A stretch of 64,000 nucleotides of DNA, from NCBI GenBank assembly GCA_017548605.1, contig JAFYZT010000031.1:1-64000 (forward strand). Reading direction: 5' to 3'. The position numbers and the translations under genes were made by a program. This DNA comes from Prevotella sp. (lineage in GTDB: Bacteria > Bacteroidota > Bacteroidia > Bacteroidales > Bacteroidaceae). Positions 34,037 to 42,999 of the stretch are shown one piece after another (position 1 is the stretch's first letter; each line of letters begins with the position of its first letter). The notes beneath the pieces are model-generated. The model searched no databases and was not told the origin of the DNA. It saw only the letters and a program-made list of their open reading frames with translations.

Positions 34037-36244
34037 ATGGCAAAAAAATCATTCTACCTCTTGGCAGTGCTCACCCTGCTTGCCCTTACGGCAACAGCGG
34101 CACCACGCACAAAAGCACGCATGCAACAGGCTGCGGCTACAGCCATCAACCAACATCGTGCGGGCAAGCACATGGCTCCGCGTACCGATGCTTTGAAAGT
34201 CCTCAAGTCAACTTCCAGCTATGAAATCATAGGATACGAGAGGGGAGGCTTCGCCATCATCTCCGCCGATGACCTGGTACCCGAAGTGCTGGGCGTGTCA
34301 GCGGCAACTTACAGTGAGGGCAGGAACCCCAATTTCCAATGGTGGCTCAACGCCATGGAAGATGTGGTGAGCTATGCCGTGGCGAATAACATCCGGCTGA
34401 ACACCACTACGCCCGACCCCAACAAATATCCCACCGAAGTGGAGCCCATGCTGACCACACAGTGGGACCAGGAAGAACCATATAATAATATGTGTCCCAC
34501 CGCCAGCGGCTCTACCAGGTGTCTGACAGGATGTGTGGCCACCGCCATGGCACAGGTGCTCAACTACCACAAGACGCCACCTCATGGCCAGGGTCAACGT
34601 ACCATCTACTACCCTTACAACACTCCTTCAGGGCAGGCGGTGACGGCCAATTTCGATGATGACTTCTATGACTGGGAGAATATGCGCGACATCTATGTCC
34701 AAGGTCAGTACACCCAAGCGGAAGCAGATGCCGTGGCACTGCTCATGCGCGATTGCGGTGTGGCCGCCGACATGCAATATGGTAGTCCGAGCGAAGGTAG
34801 TGGTGCCTATTCACAAGATGCCGCCCAAGGTCTGCGTGACTATTTCGGCATCGAGGAAGCCGAATGTCTGGAGCGCGACAACTACGGTGAGAGTGCCTGG
34901 ATGGACATTGTTTACCGTGAACTCAGCGAACATGGTCCGTTGTACTATGGCGGCGGTGATGGCTGGGCTGGCGGTCATGCCTTTGTGCTCCATGGCTATC
35001 GTCCCAATGGCATGGTGTGTGTGAACTGGGGTTGGAGCGGCGACGACGATGGTGACTACGACATCGCCCTGCTTAATCCGGGATGGTATTCGTTCAAGTA
35101 CCAGCAAGATATGATCATTGGCGTGACGAGCGACAATGTCCTGCAGTTGCGCAGCGAAGAGGTAACGGTAGCCTCCGAGGGCACGTTGCAGCAAGAGGTG
35201 GAATCCCTTGAGGGAGAAGGACCGATTGGTAAACTGTCCGTCACAGGTCCACTCGATGAGAACGATATGCTTTATCTGCGCTATCTGGCCGGTCGCGACA
35301 GCGAAGGACAGGAGACGGAAGGCAGTCTGCGTACCCTTGACCTCACCGATGCCACACTACCTGGCAACGGTTTACCTGAAGCCATTTTCAAAGGCTGTTC
35401 ATCCCTGCGCCGTGTGCAACTGCCAAAGAGTGTTGAACAGATAGGCAGTGAGGCCTTCAGCGGATGTTCTAATCTCTCAGCGCTGCGCATCCCCAGCAAG
35501 CAGATACCCACTTTGGGAGGAGCAAGAGTGTTCGAAGGCATGCCCTTCGGTGCCGCCCACCTCTATGTGCGTAGTGGCTTGAAGAAAAAATACATGCAAG
35601 CAGCGCAATGGAAGGAGTTCGGTGAGGAGAACACATCGGAATTTGGCACGAGCGTGAAAGTGCGCAACACCATTCGCTACTATGGTGAAGAGAACCCCGA
35701 TTTGATATACATCGTCAACGGCGACCCCGTACACGGAACACCTGAATTAACCTGTGAGGCCACGCCCTCATCACCGGCGGGACGCTATCCCATCACCATC
35801 ACGCCGGGTACCATATCAAGCGAAGACGTTGACTTCTTCGACGGTTACCTCGTGGTACAACGCGTAGAAGCCACAGCTACTGTAGGCAACTATACCCGTG
35901 AAGCGGGACAGCCCAACCCCGTGTTCGAAATCGAGAGTTATGAAGGACTGGTGCTCGATGAGACGGTACCCGTATGGGTGGAAGAGCCCGTCATCACCAC
36001 CACGGCCGATGAGGACTCGCCCGAGGGCGAATATCCCATCATTGTGGAGAGTGCCAAGGCCGCCGGTTATACTTTCACTTTCATTGCCGGCACGCTGACC
36101 GTTACCCCGTCAACAACAGGCATCACCGACCTGACTGTTTCCTCTGAAAAACAGCAGAAAGTATATACGCTTGATGGTCGCCAAGTGAACGGACAACCCC
36201 AAAAGGGTGTTTACATTGTCGGAGGAAAGAAAGTAGTGAAATAA
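34037..36244 (+). CDS. C10 family cysteine protease (streptopain-like) with T9SS-type tail
   Basis: The 735-residue protein has a signal peptide (FYLLAVLTLLALTATAAP), an inhibitory propeptide (about 25-140), a C10 peptidase domain with catalytic Cys166 (LTGCVATAMAQ) and His314 (GGHAFVLHGY), plus VNWGWSG. A leucine-rich-repeat LRR_5-like block follows (about 440-510; LRRVQLPKSVEQIGSEAFSG), then an MBG-like beta module (about 535-690), and the tail KVYTLDGRQVNG...KGVYIVGGKKVVK. C10 enzymes include SpeB of Streptococcus, interpain of Prevotella and the Bacteroides bfp proteases; they cleave host proteins. The ATG at 34037 is preferred over the TTG at 34031. It is divergent from the adhesin gene, which could be its substrate or partner. 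Confidence 0.92.
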   Translation: MAKKSFYLLAVLTLLALTATAAPRTKARMQQAAATAINQHRAGKHMAPRTDALKVLKSTSSYEIIGYERGGFAIISADDLVPEVLGVSAATYSEGRNPNFQWWLNAMEDVVSYAVANNIRLNTTTPDPNKYPTEVEPMLTTQWDQEEPYNNMCPTASGSTRCLTGCVATAMAQVLNYHKTPPHGQGQRTIYYPYNTPSGQAVTANFDDDFYDWENMRDIYVQGQYTQAEADAVALLMRDCGVAADMQYGSPSEGSGAYSQDAAQGLRDYFGIEEAECLERDNYGESAWMDIVYRELSEHGPLYYGGGDGWAGGHAFVLHGYRPNGMVCVNWGWSGDDDGDYDIALLNPGWYSFKYQQDMIIGVTSDNVLQLRSEEVTVASEGTLQQEVESLEGEGPIGKLSVTGPLDENDMLYLRYLAGRDSEGQETEGSLRTLDLTDATLPGNGLPEAIFKGCSSLRRVQLPKSVEQIGSEAFSGCSNLSALRIPSKQIPTLGGARVFEGMPFGAAHLYVRSGLKKKYMQAAQWKEFGEENTSEFGTSVKVRNTIRYYGEENPDLIYIVNGDPVHGTPELTCEATPSSPAGRYPITITPGTISSEDVDFFDGYLVVQRVEATATVGNYTREAGQPNPVFEIESYEGLVLDETVPVWVEEPVITTTADEDSPEGEYPIIVESAKAAGYTFTFIAGTLTVTPSTTGITDLTVSSEKQQKVYTLDGRQVNGQPQKGVYIVGGKKVVK

Positions 36245-36249
36245 GAAGC

Positions 36250-36280
36250 TCCGCCTACCCCCTCCCAAGGAGGGGGAGAC
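36250..36280. repeat. G-rich palindromic element copy
   Basis: CCCCCTCCCAAGGAGGGGG at about 36258-36276, directly after the protease stop. It is the same core as the other copies, with a shortened arm. Confidence 0.7.
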
Positions 36281-36284
36281 AGAA

Positions 36285-36328
36285 TTACCCCGCCAAGGTT
36301 TTTAATGCCTTGGCGGGGTAACTTTTTC
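36285..36328. terminator. Hairpin terminator
   Basis: TTACCCCGCCAAGG (36285-36298) pairs exactly with CCTTGGCGGGGTAA (36308-36321), followed by CTTTTT on the plus strand. It lies between the converging protease gene and the gene at 36372. Confidence 0.9.
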
Positions 36329-36371
36329 TGCCATTGGGAAGTAAGAAGGAACTCTCACCATTAACTTCTTC

Positions 36372-36689
36372 TCATACGCTCGGTGTGAGAGAACGGTGGC
36401 GGTATGACCAAACGAACCAGAGGCATAATGAGAGGGCGAAGAACACGGCGAAGATGGCCCAGACCATGGTCGAGGCATCATCGCCACCCGAACCGATATT
36501 GCCCATGTAGGCCTGACCTGCATTGAGGGTATCAGCCACTTGGGAACCAGAACCGACGCTGTCGGTAGCGCCACCGCTGTTGCTCACGGTGTCCACCACA
36601 TCCTGTGAATGTCTGCGAAGCCATCTTTGGTATCTCAGAAATTCATCTTCCCTGGGGATTCGCGGAATGTCTAATAATCTGAACATCAT
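36372..36689 (-). CDS. Hypothetical single-span membrane protein
   Basis: The 105-residue protein has a charged N-terminus (DIPRIPREDEFLRYQRWLRRH), a Gly/Ser/Asp-rich linker (about 35-68) and one strong membrane span (about 73-93; TMVWAIFAVFFALSLCLWFVW) followed by basic residues. The N-terminal side may lie outside or inside; the positive residues after the span favour a cytoplasmic C-terminus. No family recognised. It is the last gene of a minus-strand set after the GH3/MFS pair, separated by an 86 bp gap of CCTAGG repeats. Confidence 0.55.
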   Translation of the reverse strand: MMFRLLDIPRIPREDEFLRYQRWLRRHSQDVVDTVSNSGGATDSVGSGSQVADTLNAGQAYMGNIGSGGDDASTMVWAIFAVFFALSLCLWFVWSYRHRSLTPSV

Positions 36690-36717
36690 TGTTTTTATTT
36701 TTATAAGGTTGAAATTT

Positions 36718-36778
36718 TAGCTTTCCTAAGTTATCCTAGGTCTTTCTAGATCTTCCTAGGTTATCCTAGGCTTTCCTA
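36718..36778. repeat. TTCCTAGGT-type short repeats
   Basis: Units such as TTTCCTAAG, TTATCCTAGG, TCTTTCTAG, ATCTTCCTAGG, TTATCCTAGG and CTTTCCTAA follow one another with a period near 10. A related but diverged array is at 47.49 kb. Confidence 0.7.
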
Positions 36779-37102
36779 AAAAATGAGCTGGAAGAGTACT
36801 CCCAGCAGGAAGCTGATGGCATTGCAGAGGAAACTGTAGACGAAGGCTCGCTGCCATTCGCGCACAAACCAGAAGTACCACAGAGCCTCAACCACGACCA
36901 CCAACACCTCGCCCACCGCAATCGCCGTCCAGCTGTTGCCCACGAAGAGCAGATAGAGGTTCAGCGGCACATTGGTCAATATATTGATGACCACCGAAGA
37001 GAGGAGCACTCGCCTCCGTTTCTCACCCAGCATGATCAACACCCCATATTCGATGAGGATTGTCGCCACCAGGGCAATCAACAGCGTCAACACCACACCC
37101 AT
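36776..37102 (-). CDS. Hypothetical four-span membrane protein
   Basis: The 108-residue protein is almost entirely hydrophobic, with four predicted spans (about 3-24, 32-53, 58-79 and 86-107) and a short basic loop EKRRR. It starts 12 bp after the MFS gene and is probably cotranscribed. No family is recognised with confidence; a small integral membrane protein is all that can be said. Confidence 0.6.
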   Translation of the reverse strand: MGVVLTLLIALVATILIEYGVLIMLGEKRRRVLLSSVVINILTNVPLNLYLLFVGNSWTAIAVGEVLVVVVEALWYFWFVREWQRAFVYSFLCNAISFLLGVLFQLIF

Positions 37103-37114
37103 CCCTCTCTCATC

Positions 37115-38128
37115 CTATAACGCTGCCAGCAAGATGAATGACAGCAGATAACCAGGCATCAAGGCCGCCGCCAAGAGGCCGAAGGCCAGACCTTCCTTGC
37201 CTTTCATCACCACATTGGCCAAGTAGAGTGTGATGGGCATGGTGCAGTTGATCATAAACAGTCCCACGAAGGAGAAAGCCTCATGCAAACCGCGTAACAT
37301 AGAGCAGAGCAAGACAGCCGCCAAGATAAACACCATGGCAGCCACGATACCCCACCATTTCGAAAGCCAGCCTCCCATCATCTTTCCCAACATCGATATG
37401 GCACCCACCGCCAAAACAACCACACCCTCCTTGCCATGGCCTCCGGAAAACGTCTCTCCCAAAAAGGAGCGAAACATGACGAATGCCATCAATGCCGCCA
37501 TGGCTATCCACACAGCCACAGGCGCATACGATGAGCCTTTGCCATCCGAAGTGCCATTCCCTGAAAGGCTGTCTGAGAAACTGTCCGGGATGCTATCTCC
37601 ACGCACATACATCACCGCCAAAAGACAGATGGCCAGAAGGAAGGCATAGAGCAAGAACCAGGAGTGGAACACAATACCCACGGAAAGGCCGAAAGCCCCC
37701 GTCGAAACAAAGGTGCCCACCGCCCTTATGTCATTGTCGGTCTTGAGCACTGTCTGCTTGCCACCCCATACATGAAACAGCGAATTGCCTATTCCCAGCA
37801 ACGTGGCCATAAGAAACGGTCCCATGGCGGAGGAGCCGAACGACGGCCATAAGAACATCAACCAAGGTACCGTCACAGCCATAGTTAGGAAGAGAATGCT
37901 GACCAACAGTACCCAATGTTTGCTCTCGACTTTGTCAACATACCATCCCGTGAGCGGTTGGGTGAGGAACGCCAACACGTTATAGGTGATGAACACGCCC
38001 ACGATATAGTGCCAGTCTATCCTCGAAGCCAACAGGTAAAGACAGCATACACACAACCCATCCACAAGGAAATGCATCAACGAGCATATCCCTACTGTCT
38101 GGAGGTAGTATCGTATATTTGCGGCCAT
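37115..38128 (-). CDS. MFS-type transporter
   Basis: The 337-residue protein has about ten to eleven membrane spans and a long hydrophilic central loop (about 175-205; DSIPDSFSDSLSGNGTSDGKG), as in major facilitator transporters, with the loop-2/3-like motif GWYVDKVESK near residue 62. It is short for the family (usually about 400). It follows the GH3 glycosidase by 25 bp and so may import the sugar that enzyme releases, but substrate assignment is inference. Confidence 0.7.
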   Translation of the reverse strand: MAANIRYYLQTVGICSLMHFLVDGLCVCCLYLLASRIDWHYIVGVFITYNVLAFLTQPLTGWYVDKVESKHWVLLVSILFLTMAVTVPWLMFLWPSFGSSAMGPFLMATLLGIGNSLFHVWGGKQTVLKTDNDIRAVGTFVSTGAFGLSVGIVFHSWFLLYAFLLAICLLAVMYVRGDSIPDSFSDSLSGNGTSDGKGSSYAPVAVWIAMAALMAFVMFRSFLGETFSGGHGKEGVVVLAVGAISMLGKMMGGWLSKWWGIVAAMVFILAAVLLCSMLRGLHEAFSFVGLFMINCTMPITLYLANVVMKGKEGLAFGLLAAALMPGYLLSFILLAAL

Positions 38129-38153
38129 TCTGGATAGGGGTTAGGGGTGAGAC

Positions 38154-41099
38154 TTATTTTACCACGAAGTCAAGTGTCTTTAAGTCACTATCGCGCGACG
38201 AGGTGCCATAGAGAATCTGGTACCGTCCCTTACGGGTGGACAGCTCATCGATGGAAGCATCGTAATACTCAAATGCCTCGCCGTCGAGGGTGATGACCGC
38301 CTTGGTGGTCTGTCCCGGCTCCAGCCACACCTTTTGGAAGCCGCGCAGCGACTTAATAGGAGCATCGGGATAGTCAAGGGCCTTGACATACACCTGCACC
38401 GTCTCAGAGCCGTAACGGTTGCCCGTATTGGTGACTGGCACGGTGATGGTCACCTTGCCATCCTGCTTCATCGATTTCTTCGACAATTTGCCCTTGCCAC
38501 AGTCGAAGGTGGTGTACGACAAGCCATAACCGAAGGCATACTGCGGTGTGCCACGGAAATAGCGATAGGTGCGGTTGTCCATGCTGTAGTCCTTGAAGTC
38601 AGGCAGGTCGTTGTTGGAACGATAGAAAGTTACAGGCAGCTTGCCACCAGGATTGAAATCACCGAAAAGCACATCTGCCAGAGCCCGTGCGCCACCCTGA
38701 CCGGCATACCATGCCTGCAAGAGCGCATCATACTGACCTTCGACGCTGCCAAAGGCTATGGCCGATCCCGAGCAGTTGACAACGACCACTGGACGACCTG
38801 TTTCATGCATGGCACGTATCAGACGCTGTTGCACGGTGGGCAACTCGATGGTCTCCTTGTCGCCGCCCTCACCTTCCATCTGTGCGGAGATGCCACCGAT
38901 GACGATGATGGCATCGGCTGAGCGCACTTCGTTCTGCAGGTCGGTATAATCCACCAGACGACGTTCGCAGATGTCACCTTGGAACATGGCGAAATTGCCA
39001 TTGCCTCGTTTGTACTCAACCACCACGTCGTAGGTCTGTCCTGCCTTCACCTCGAACGATTTATATTCGGGCTGGCGACGGAAGCCGAAGCCCCTGCGAC
39101 CACCACCGGGCTTGGCCTCTTCCACCACCTCACCGTTCACTTTCAACACATAACCATTGTCACTGTTGAAGGTATATTTCATCTCGCCCGTGAAATCGGC
39201 CTTGTACCGGCCTGACACACGCACCGAAACGGAATCGGTACTGATGCCCTCGGCAAAGCCCCAGGCACCGAAGGTAGAGAAGCGTAGTTCATTGTAATAG
39301 CCTGTATTATCAGGATTTCCTACTAATTCGCGGTTATTGAAGAACTCCACGAACACGCCCTTGCCATCATTGAAATCCTGCAAGTGGTGAACGGTTGTAT
39401 AGTCATCGTTCAGTTCACATGCCTTTTGGTAAATCACTTTCGCTCCGGGCACGGCTGCCTTGATGCCGTCCAATAGCGTGTGGGTATGCTCGGCCGTAGG
39501 TGTACCGCCATAGTTGCCGTTCAGCAGGGCTGCATCGTCGGCATTGGGACCAACAACGGCAATCGTCTTGATGCTCTTCGACAGTGGCAACACGCCATTA
39601 TTATCCAACAACACCATTGACTCGCGGGCAGCCTGTGTGGCTAATGCATCATTGCTCTCGCTACTGATGACCTCCGGTCCCAGATTGGCCCAGGGCGACA
39701 TCTCGGCAGGGTCGAACATACCCAGTTCGAAACGTCCCATCAAGGTCTTCCTGAGGTGGCCATCCAATACCGACTCCTGAATCAGTCCTTGCTTCAACGC
39801 CTCGGTAAGCACCATGAACACCTTACCGCATTCGAGGTCGGTGCCGTTGAGCACAGCATCCACTGAAGCCGACAGCGGGTCGGGGTGCGTCTCATGCTGT
39901 CCCTTATTGTAGAAATTATTGATGGCATCGCAGTCGGTCAGTACGATGGCTTCGTATCCCCATTTGCGACGTAGGATATCAACGAGCAGACGGTCGCTTG
40001 TGCAACAGGGTACGCCCTCATAGCGGTTATAGGCACACATCACCTCACGAACGTTGCCTTTCTTCACCAATGCCTTGAAAGCGGGCAGGTAGGTCTCCCA
40101 TAGGTCACGCATCGAAACGGAGGCATTATAGGTGTGACGCAACGGCTCCGGACCGCTATGCACGGCATAGTGCTTGGCACAGGCATGGGTCTTGTAATAG
40201 GTATGGTCGCCGAGGGTTGAACTCTTTGGTTCCTGCATACCTAATACGGTCTGCACGCCCAGCACGGCATTCAGATAAGGATCCTCACCACAGGTCTCCT
40301 GTCCCCTGCCCCATCGCGGGTCACGGAAGATGTTCACGTTCGGACACCAGAATGTCAGTTCGGGATTGCCCGGGTAATACGTCACGCCCATAGGCACATT
40401 GAACACGTTATGGTCAGAACGGTTCCAGTTGGCACGTGCCTCGTCAGAGACCGTGGAAAAAACCTCATACACCTGCTGTGGGTTAAACGCGGCAGCCATA
40501 CCGATGGGCTGCGGATAGACCGTATAGCCTCCCTGCCGCACACCGTGGCACGCCTCACTCCACCAGTTGTAGGAAGGTATACCCAGTCGGTCAACAGACA
40601 CCGACTTGTTCATCATCAGTCCCACCTTCTCTTCGGGGGAGAGCAACGATATCAGGTTCTCCACCCTCTCGGCATTGGAAAGCGATGTATCTTGGAAAGG
40701 ATATTTGGTGACAGCGGCACTGTCAACCGTGGCTTTGACGGACAGTGCTCCCAATGTACGGCCATTGTTGTCCACCAGTTCAACACTGCGATAGGTCTTC
40801 CCTCTGCCTCCCACGGGTGAGAACGTCACCATCACGGGCACAGAAGCCCCCGGCTCGATGTCTGTATTGTCATAGCGTGCCGAAATACAGTTGCAGCTCG
40901 GTATGGCACGGGCTATTTTCACGGTTGCCTGCGATGTGTTGGTCAACATGAACGTATGGCAAATAGTTCCCTCGGCCATGTTGACGGAACCGAAATTCCA
41001 TTCGTAAGCATCGAAAACGACTGGACTGTTCTTCACGCCGGCATGCAGTGCAACGGCGACGAACATTGAACACAGGAGAAAAACAATGGGTCTTTTCAT
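38154..41099 (-). CDS. DUF1573-GH3 glycosidase with PA14 insert
   Basis: The 981-residue protein has a signal peptide (1-20), a DUF1573 module (about 28-125; YEWNFGSVNMAEGTICHTFMLTN), the GH3 N-terminal barrel with nucleophile Asp389 (AIVLTDCDAINNF) and KHYAVHSGPE, the second GH3 domain with an inserted PA14 module (about 565-700), and a C-terminal fibronectin III-like domain. Motifs such as WWSEACHGV and WGRGQETCGEDPY resemble family members acting on xylosides, glucosides or arabinosides. It is probably periplasmic or surface-bound. DUF1573 fused to GH3 is not an arrangement I know as standard. It is followed by an MFS transporter gene. Confidence 0.92.
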   Translation of the reverse strand: MKRPIVFLLCSMFVAVALHAGVKNSPVVFDAYEWNFGSVNMAEGTICHTFMLTNTSQATVKIARAIPSCNCISARYDNTDIEPGASVPVMVTFSPVGGRGKTYRSVELVDNNGRTLGALSVKATVDSAAVTKYPFQDTSLSNAERVENLISLLSPEEKVGLMMNKSVSVDRLGIPSYNWWSEACHGVRQGGYTVYPQPIGMAAAFNPQQVYEVFSTVSDEARANWNRSDHNVFNVPMGVTYYPGNPELTFWCPNVNIFRDPRWGRGQETCGEDPYLNAVLGVQTVLGMQEPKSSTLGDHTYYKTHACAKHYAVHSGPEPLRHTYNASVSMRDLWETYLPAFKALVKKGNVREVMCAYNRYEGVPCCTSDRLLVDILRRKWGYEAIVLTDCDAINNFYNKGQHETHPDPLSASVDAVLNGTDLECGKVFMVLTEALKQGLIQESVLDGHLRKTLMGRFELGMFDPAEMSPWANLGPEVISSESNDALATQAARESMVLLDNNGVLPLSKSIKTIAVVGPNADDAALLNGNYGGTPTAEHTHTLLDGIKAAVPGAKVIYQKACELNDDYTTVHHLQDFNDGKGVFVEFFNNRELVGNPDNTGYYNELRFSTFGAWGFAEGISTDSVSVRVSGRYKADFTGEMKYTFNSDNGYVLKVNGEVVEEAKPGGGRRGFGFRRQPEYKSFEVKAGQTYDVVVEYKRGNGNFAMFQGDICERRLVDYTDLQNEVRSADAIIVIGGISAQMEGEGGDKETIELPTVQQRLIRAMHETGRPVVVVNCSGSAIAFGSVEGQYDALLQAWYAGQGGARALADVLFGDFNPGGKLPVTFYRSNNDLPDFKDYSMDNRTYRYFRGTPQYAFGYGLSYTTFDCGKGKLSKKSMKQDGKVTITVPVTNTGNRYGSETVQVYVKALDYPDAPIKSLRGFQKVWLEPGQTTKAVITLDGEAFEYYDASIDELSTRKGRYQILYGTSSRDSDLKTLDFVVK

Positions 41100-41139
41100 C
41101 TGATGAAAGGATTAAAGATAAGTAATACGGATTATTGCC

Positions 41140-41147
41140 CAAAGGTA
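41140..41147 (-). promoter_or_regulatory. -7 box of the GH3 gene
   Basis: TACCTTTG on the minus strand, 40 bp upstream of the ATG at 41099. The -33 region has no clear TTTG. Confidence 0.45.
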
Positions 41148-41315
41148 AGCAAAAAAATCCATATCACCTGTTGTAGATTATCTCATTGTTCTTTACCTGT
41201 CGAAAAAACAAAGAATTTGTTACTTTTTCAGAGGCAAGGGTCAGGGGACAAGGTACGGATTTTGTTTATAAAGATTGCGATTTTTGCCGATTCGTCAAGT
41301 TTTTCAAAATAATAA

Positions 41316-42887
41316 TTACATCCCTCTCTCGGCCCAGTCACCTCGGTCAAGATTTCGGTATCCTATGGCTTCAGCGATATGGTGGGATTGCACTCGTTCG
41401 GAGTGGTCGAGGTCGGCGATGGTGCGGGCGACCTTAAGGATGCGGTTGTAGGCGCGGGCGGAGAGTTTCAGGCGCTCCATGCCCATGCGGAGCAGCTGGA
41501 GCGACTGCTCGTCGGGTTCGGCAAACTGGTGTATCATACGCTCGGTCATCTGGGCGTTGCAATGGATGCGGCCTCTTCCCCCACCCTCCCCAAGAGGAAG
41601 GGAGCTGAAGCGCTCCTCCTGAATCTTACGGGCTGCGACAACCCGCTCGCGGATGGCGGCGGAAGGCTCGCCCGGTGCCGTCTTCGAAATGGCATCGAAG
41701 GAGAGGGCTGCTATCTCGCACTGGATATCGATGCGGTCGAGTAGCGGACCGGAAATCTTGTTCATGTAGCGTTGTATCTGACCGGGTGTGCACACGCAGG
41801 TGTGCGTCGGGTCGCCGTAGTAGCCACAGGGACAGGGGTTCATCGAGGCGACGAACATAAACGAGCACGGATATTCGATGGTATATTTGGCGCGAGAGAT
41901 GGTGATTTTGCGGTCCTCTAGGGGTTGGCGGAGCACCTCAAGTGTCTGTTTGTTGAATTCAGGCAATTCATCTGCAAAGAGCACACCGTTATGCGCCAAT
42001 GAGATTTCCCCCGGCTGGGGATTGGTGCCGCCACCGACCAAAGCTACCTGTGAGATAGTATGGTGCGGACTACGGAAAGGTCGTTGGGATATAAGACTCA
42101 TGTTCCGTCCCAATTTTCCCGCAACACTATGAATCTGTGTCGTTTCCAAACTTTCATAGAGCGACAACGGCGGCAAAATGCTCGGCAACCGCTTGGCCAT
42201 CATTGACTTGCCACTACCTGGAGGCCCAATCATAATTACATTGTGTCCACCCGCTGCAGCTACCTCCAATGCCCGTTTCACGCTTTCCTGGCCACGCACA
42301 TCGGCAAAATCGAGGTCGAAATGGCTCTGCTGCTCATAGAACTCCCGTCGTGTATCGATGCGTGTCGGTTCATAGCTGTCATCACCATTGAGGAAATTGA
42401 TGACATCGGTGATGCTCTCCATGCCATACACATCGAGGTTGTTCACCACCGCCGCCTCGCGGATATTCTGCTTGGGAACAATCAGTCCCTTGAACTTCTC
42501 GGCGCGGGCACGTATGGAGATGGGCAGGGCTCCACGAATAGGTTGCAGCAGTCCGTCGAGACCCAGCTCACCCACGAGCATATAGTCGGCCAGGCGGTCG
42601 GAACGTATATTCTCGTTGGCTGCCAAAATGCCGATGGCCAGGGGCAGGTCATAGCCACTCCCCTCCTTGCGAATATCTGCCGGTGCCATGTTCACCGTGA
42701 TGTCCGCCACAGGAAATTTGTATCCACAGTTCATCAACGCGGCGGCGATGCGGTCACGACTTTCACGCACCGCCTCATCGCCCAATCCCGTGAGGTGGTA
42801 CATCACCCCTCGTGTGAGCGACACCTCGATGGTCACCGTGGTCACCTCCAGCCCGTTTACGGCAGCACTGTATGTTTTTACTAACAT
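41316..42887 (-). CDS. ComM/YifB-like Mg-chelatase-type AAA+ ATPase
   Basis: The 523-residue protein has the N-terminal Lon-like domain (to about 170), Walker A IGPPGSGKSMMAKRLP, Walker B GVLFADELPEF, a CPCG.YGDP.HxC zinc-like motif and the C-terminal RAYNRILKVARTIADLD. ComM relatives are helicases that extend recombination of imported single-stranded DNA during transformation; recO, recX and comF also lie in this window. At about residue 430, SSLPLGEGGGRGR lies between KIQEERF and IHCNAQM. This is an in-frame copy of the GC-rich palindromic element and lengthens a loop the family normally keeps short. Confidence 0.92.
   Translation of the reverse strand: MLVKTYSAAVNGLEVTTVTIEVSLTRGVMYHLTGLGDEAVRESRDRIAAALMNCGYKFPVADITVNMAPADIRKEGSGYDLPLAIGILAANENIRSDRLADYMLVGELGLDGLLQPIRGALPISIRARAEKFKGLIVPKQNIREAAVVNNLDVYGMESITDVINFLNGDDSYEPTRIDTRREFYEQQSHFDLDFADVRGQESVKRALEVAAAGGHNVIMIGPPGSGKSMMAKRLPSILPPLSLYESLETTQIHSVAGKLGRNMSLISQRPFRSPHHTISQVALVGGGTNPQPGEISLAHNGVLFADELPEFNKQTLEVLRQPLEDRKITISRAKYTIEYPCSFMFVASMNPCPCGYYGDPTHTCVCTPGQIQRYMNKISGPLLDRIDIQCEIAALSFDAISKTAPGEPSAAIRERVVAARKIQEERFSSLPLGEGGGRGRIHCNAQMTERMIHQFAEPDEQSLQLLRMGMERLKLSARAYNRILKVARTIADLDHSERVQSHHIAEAIGYRNLDRGDWAERGM
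41571..41606. repeat. Palindromic element in frame in the comM-like gene
   Basis: The plus strand reads CTTCCCCCACCCTCCCCAAG-AGGAAGGGAG. On the coding strand it is translated SSLPLGEGGGRG. It has the core and G-rich tail of the intergenic copies. Confidence 0.7.
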
Positions 42888-42999
42888 GGAAGAGTAGAAA
42901 AATTAAAATGTTAAAACATTAAAAAATGAAAAGATTATAAGATTAAAAATTGATTGAAGATGTATAGATTATTAGGTAGGGATAGGTTGTTCTTGGTGG
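42888..42999. other. AT-rich gap, nothing recognised
   Basis: The gap between the thioredoxin-like gene and the ComM-like gene is AT-rich with TTAAAA-type runs. No promoter box, terminator or small gene stands out. Confidence 0.5.
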
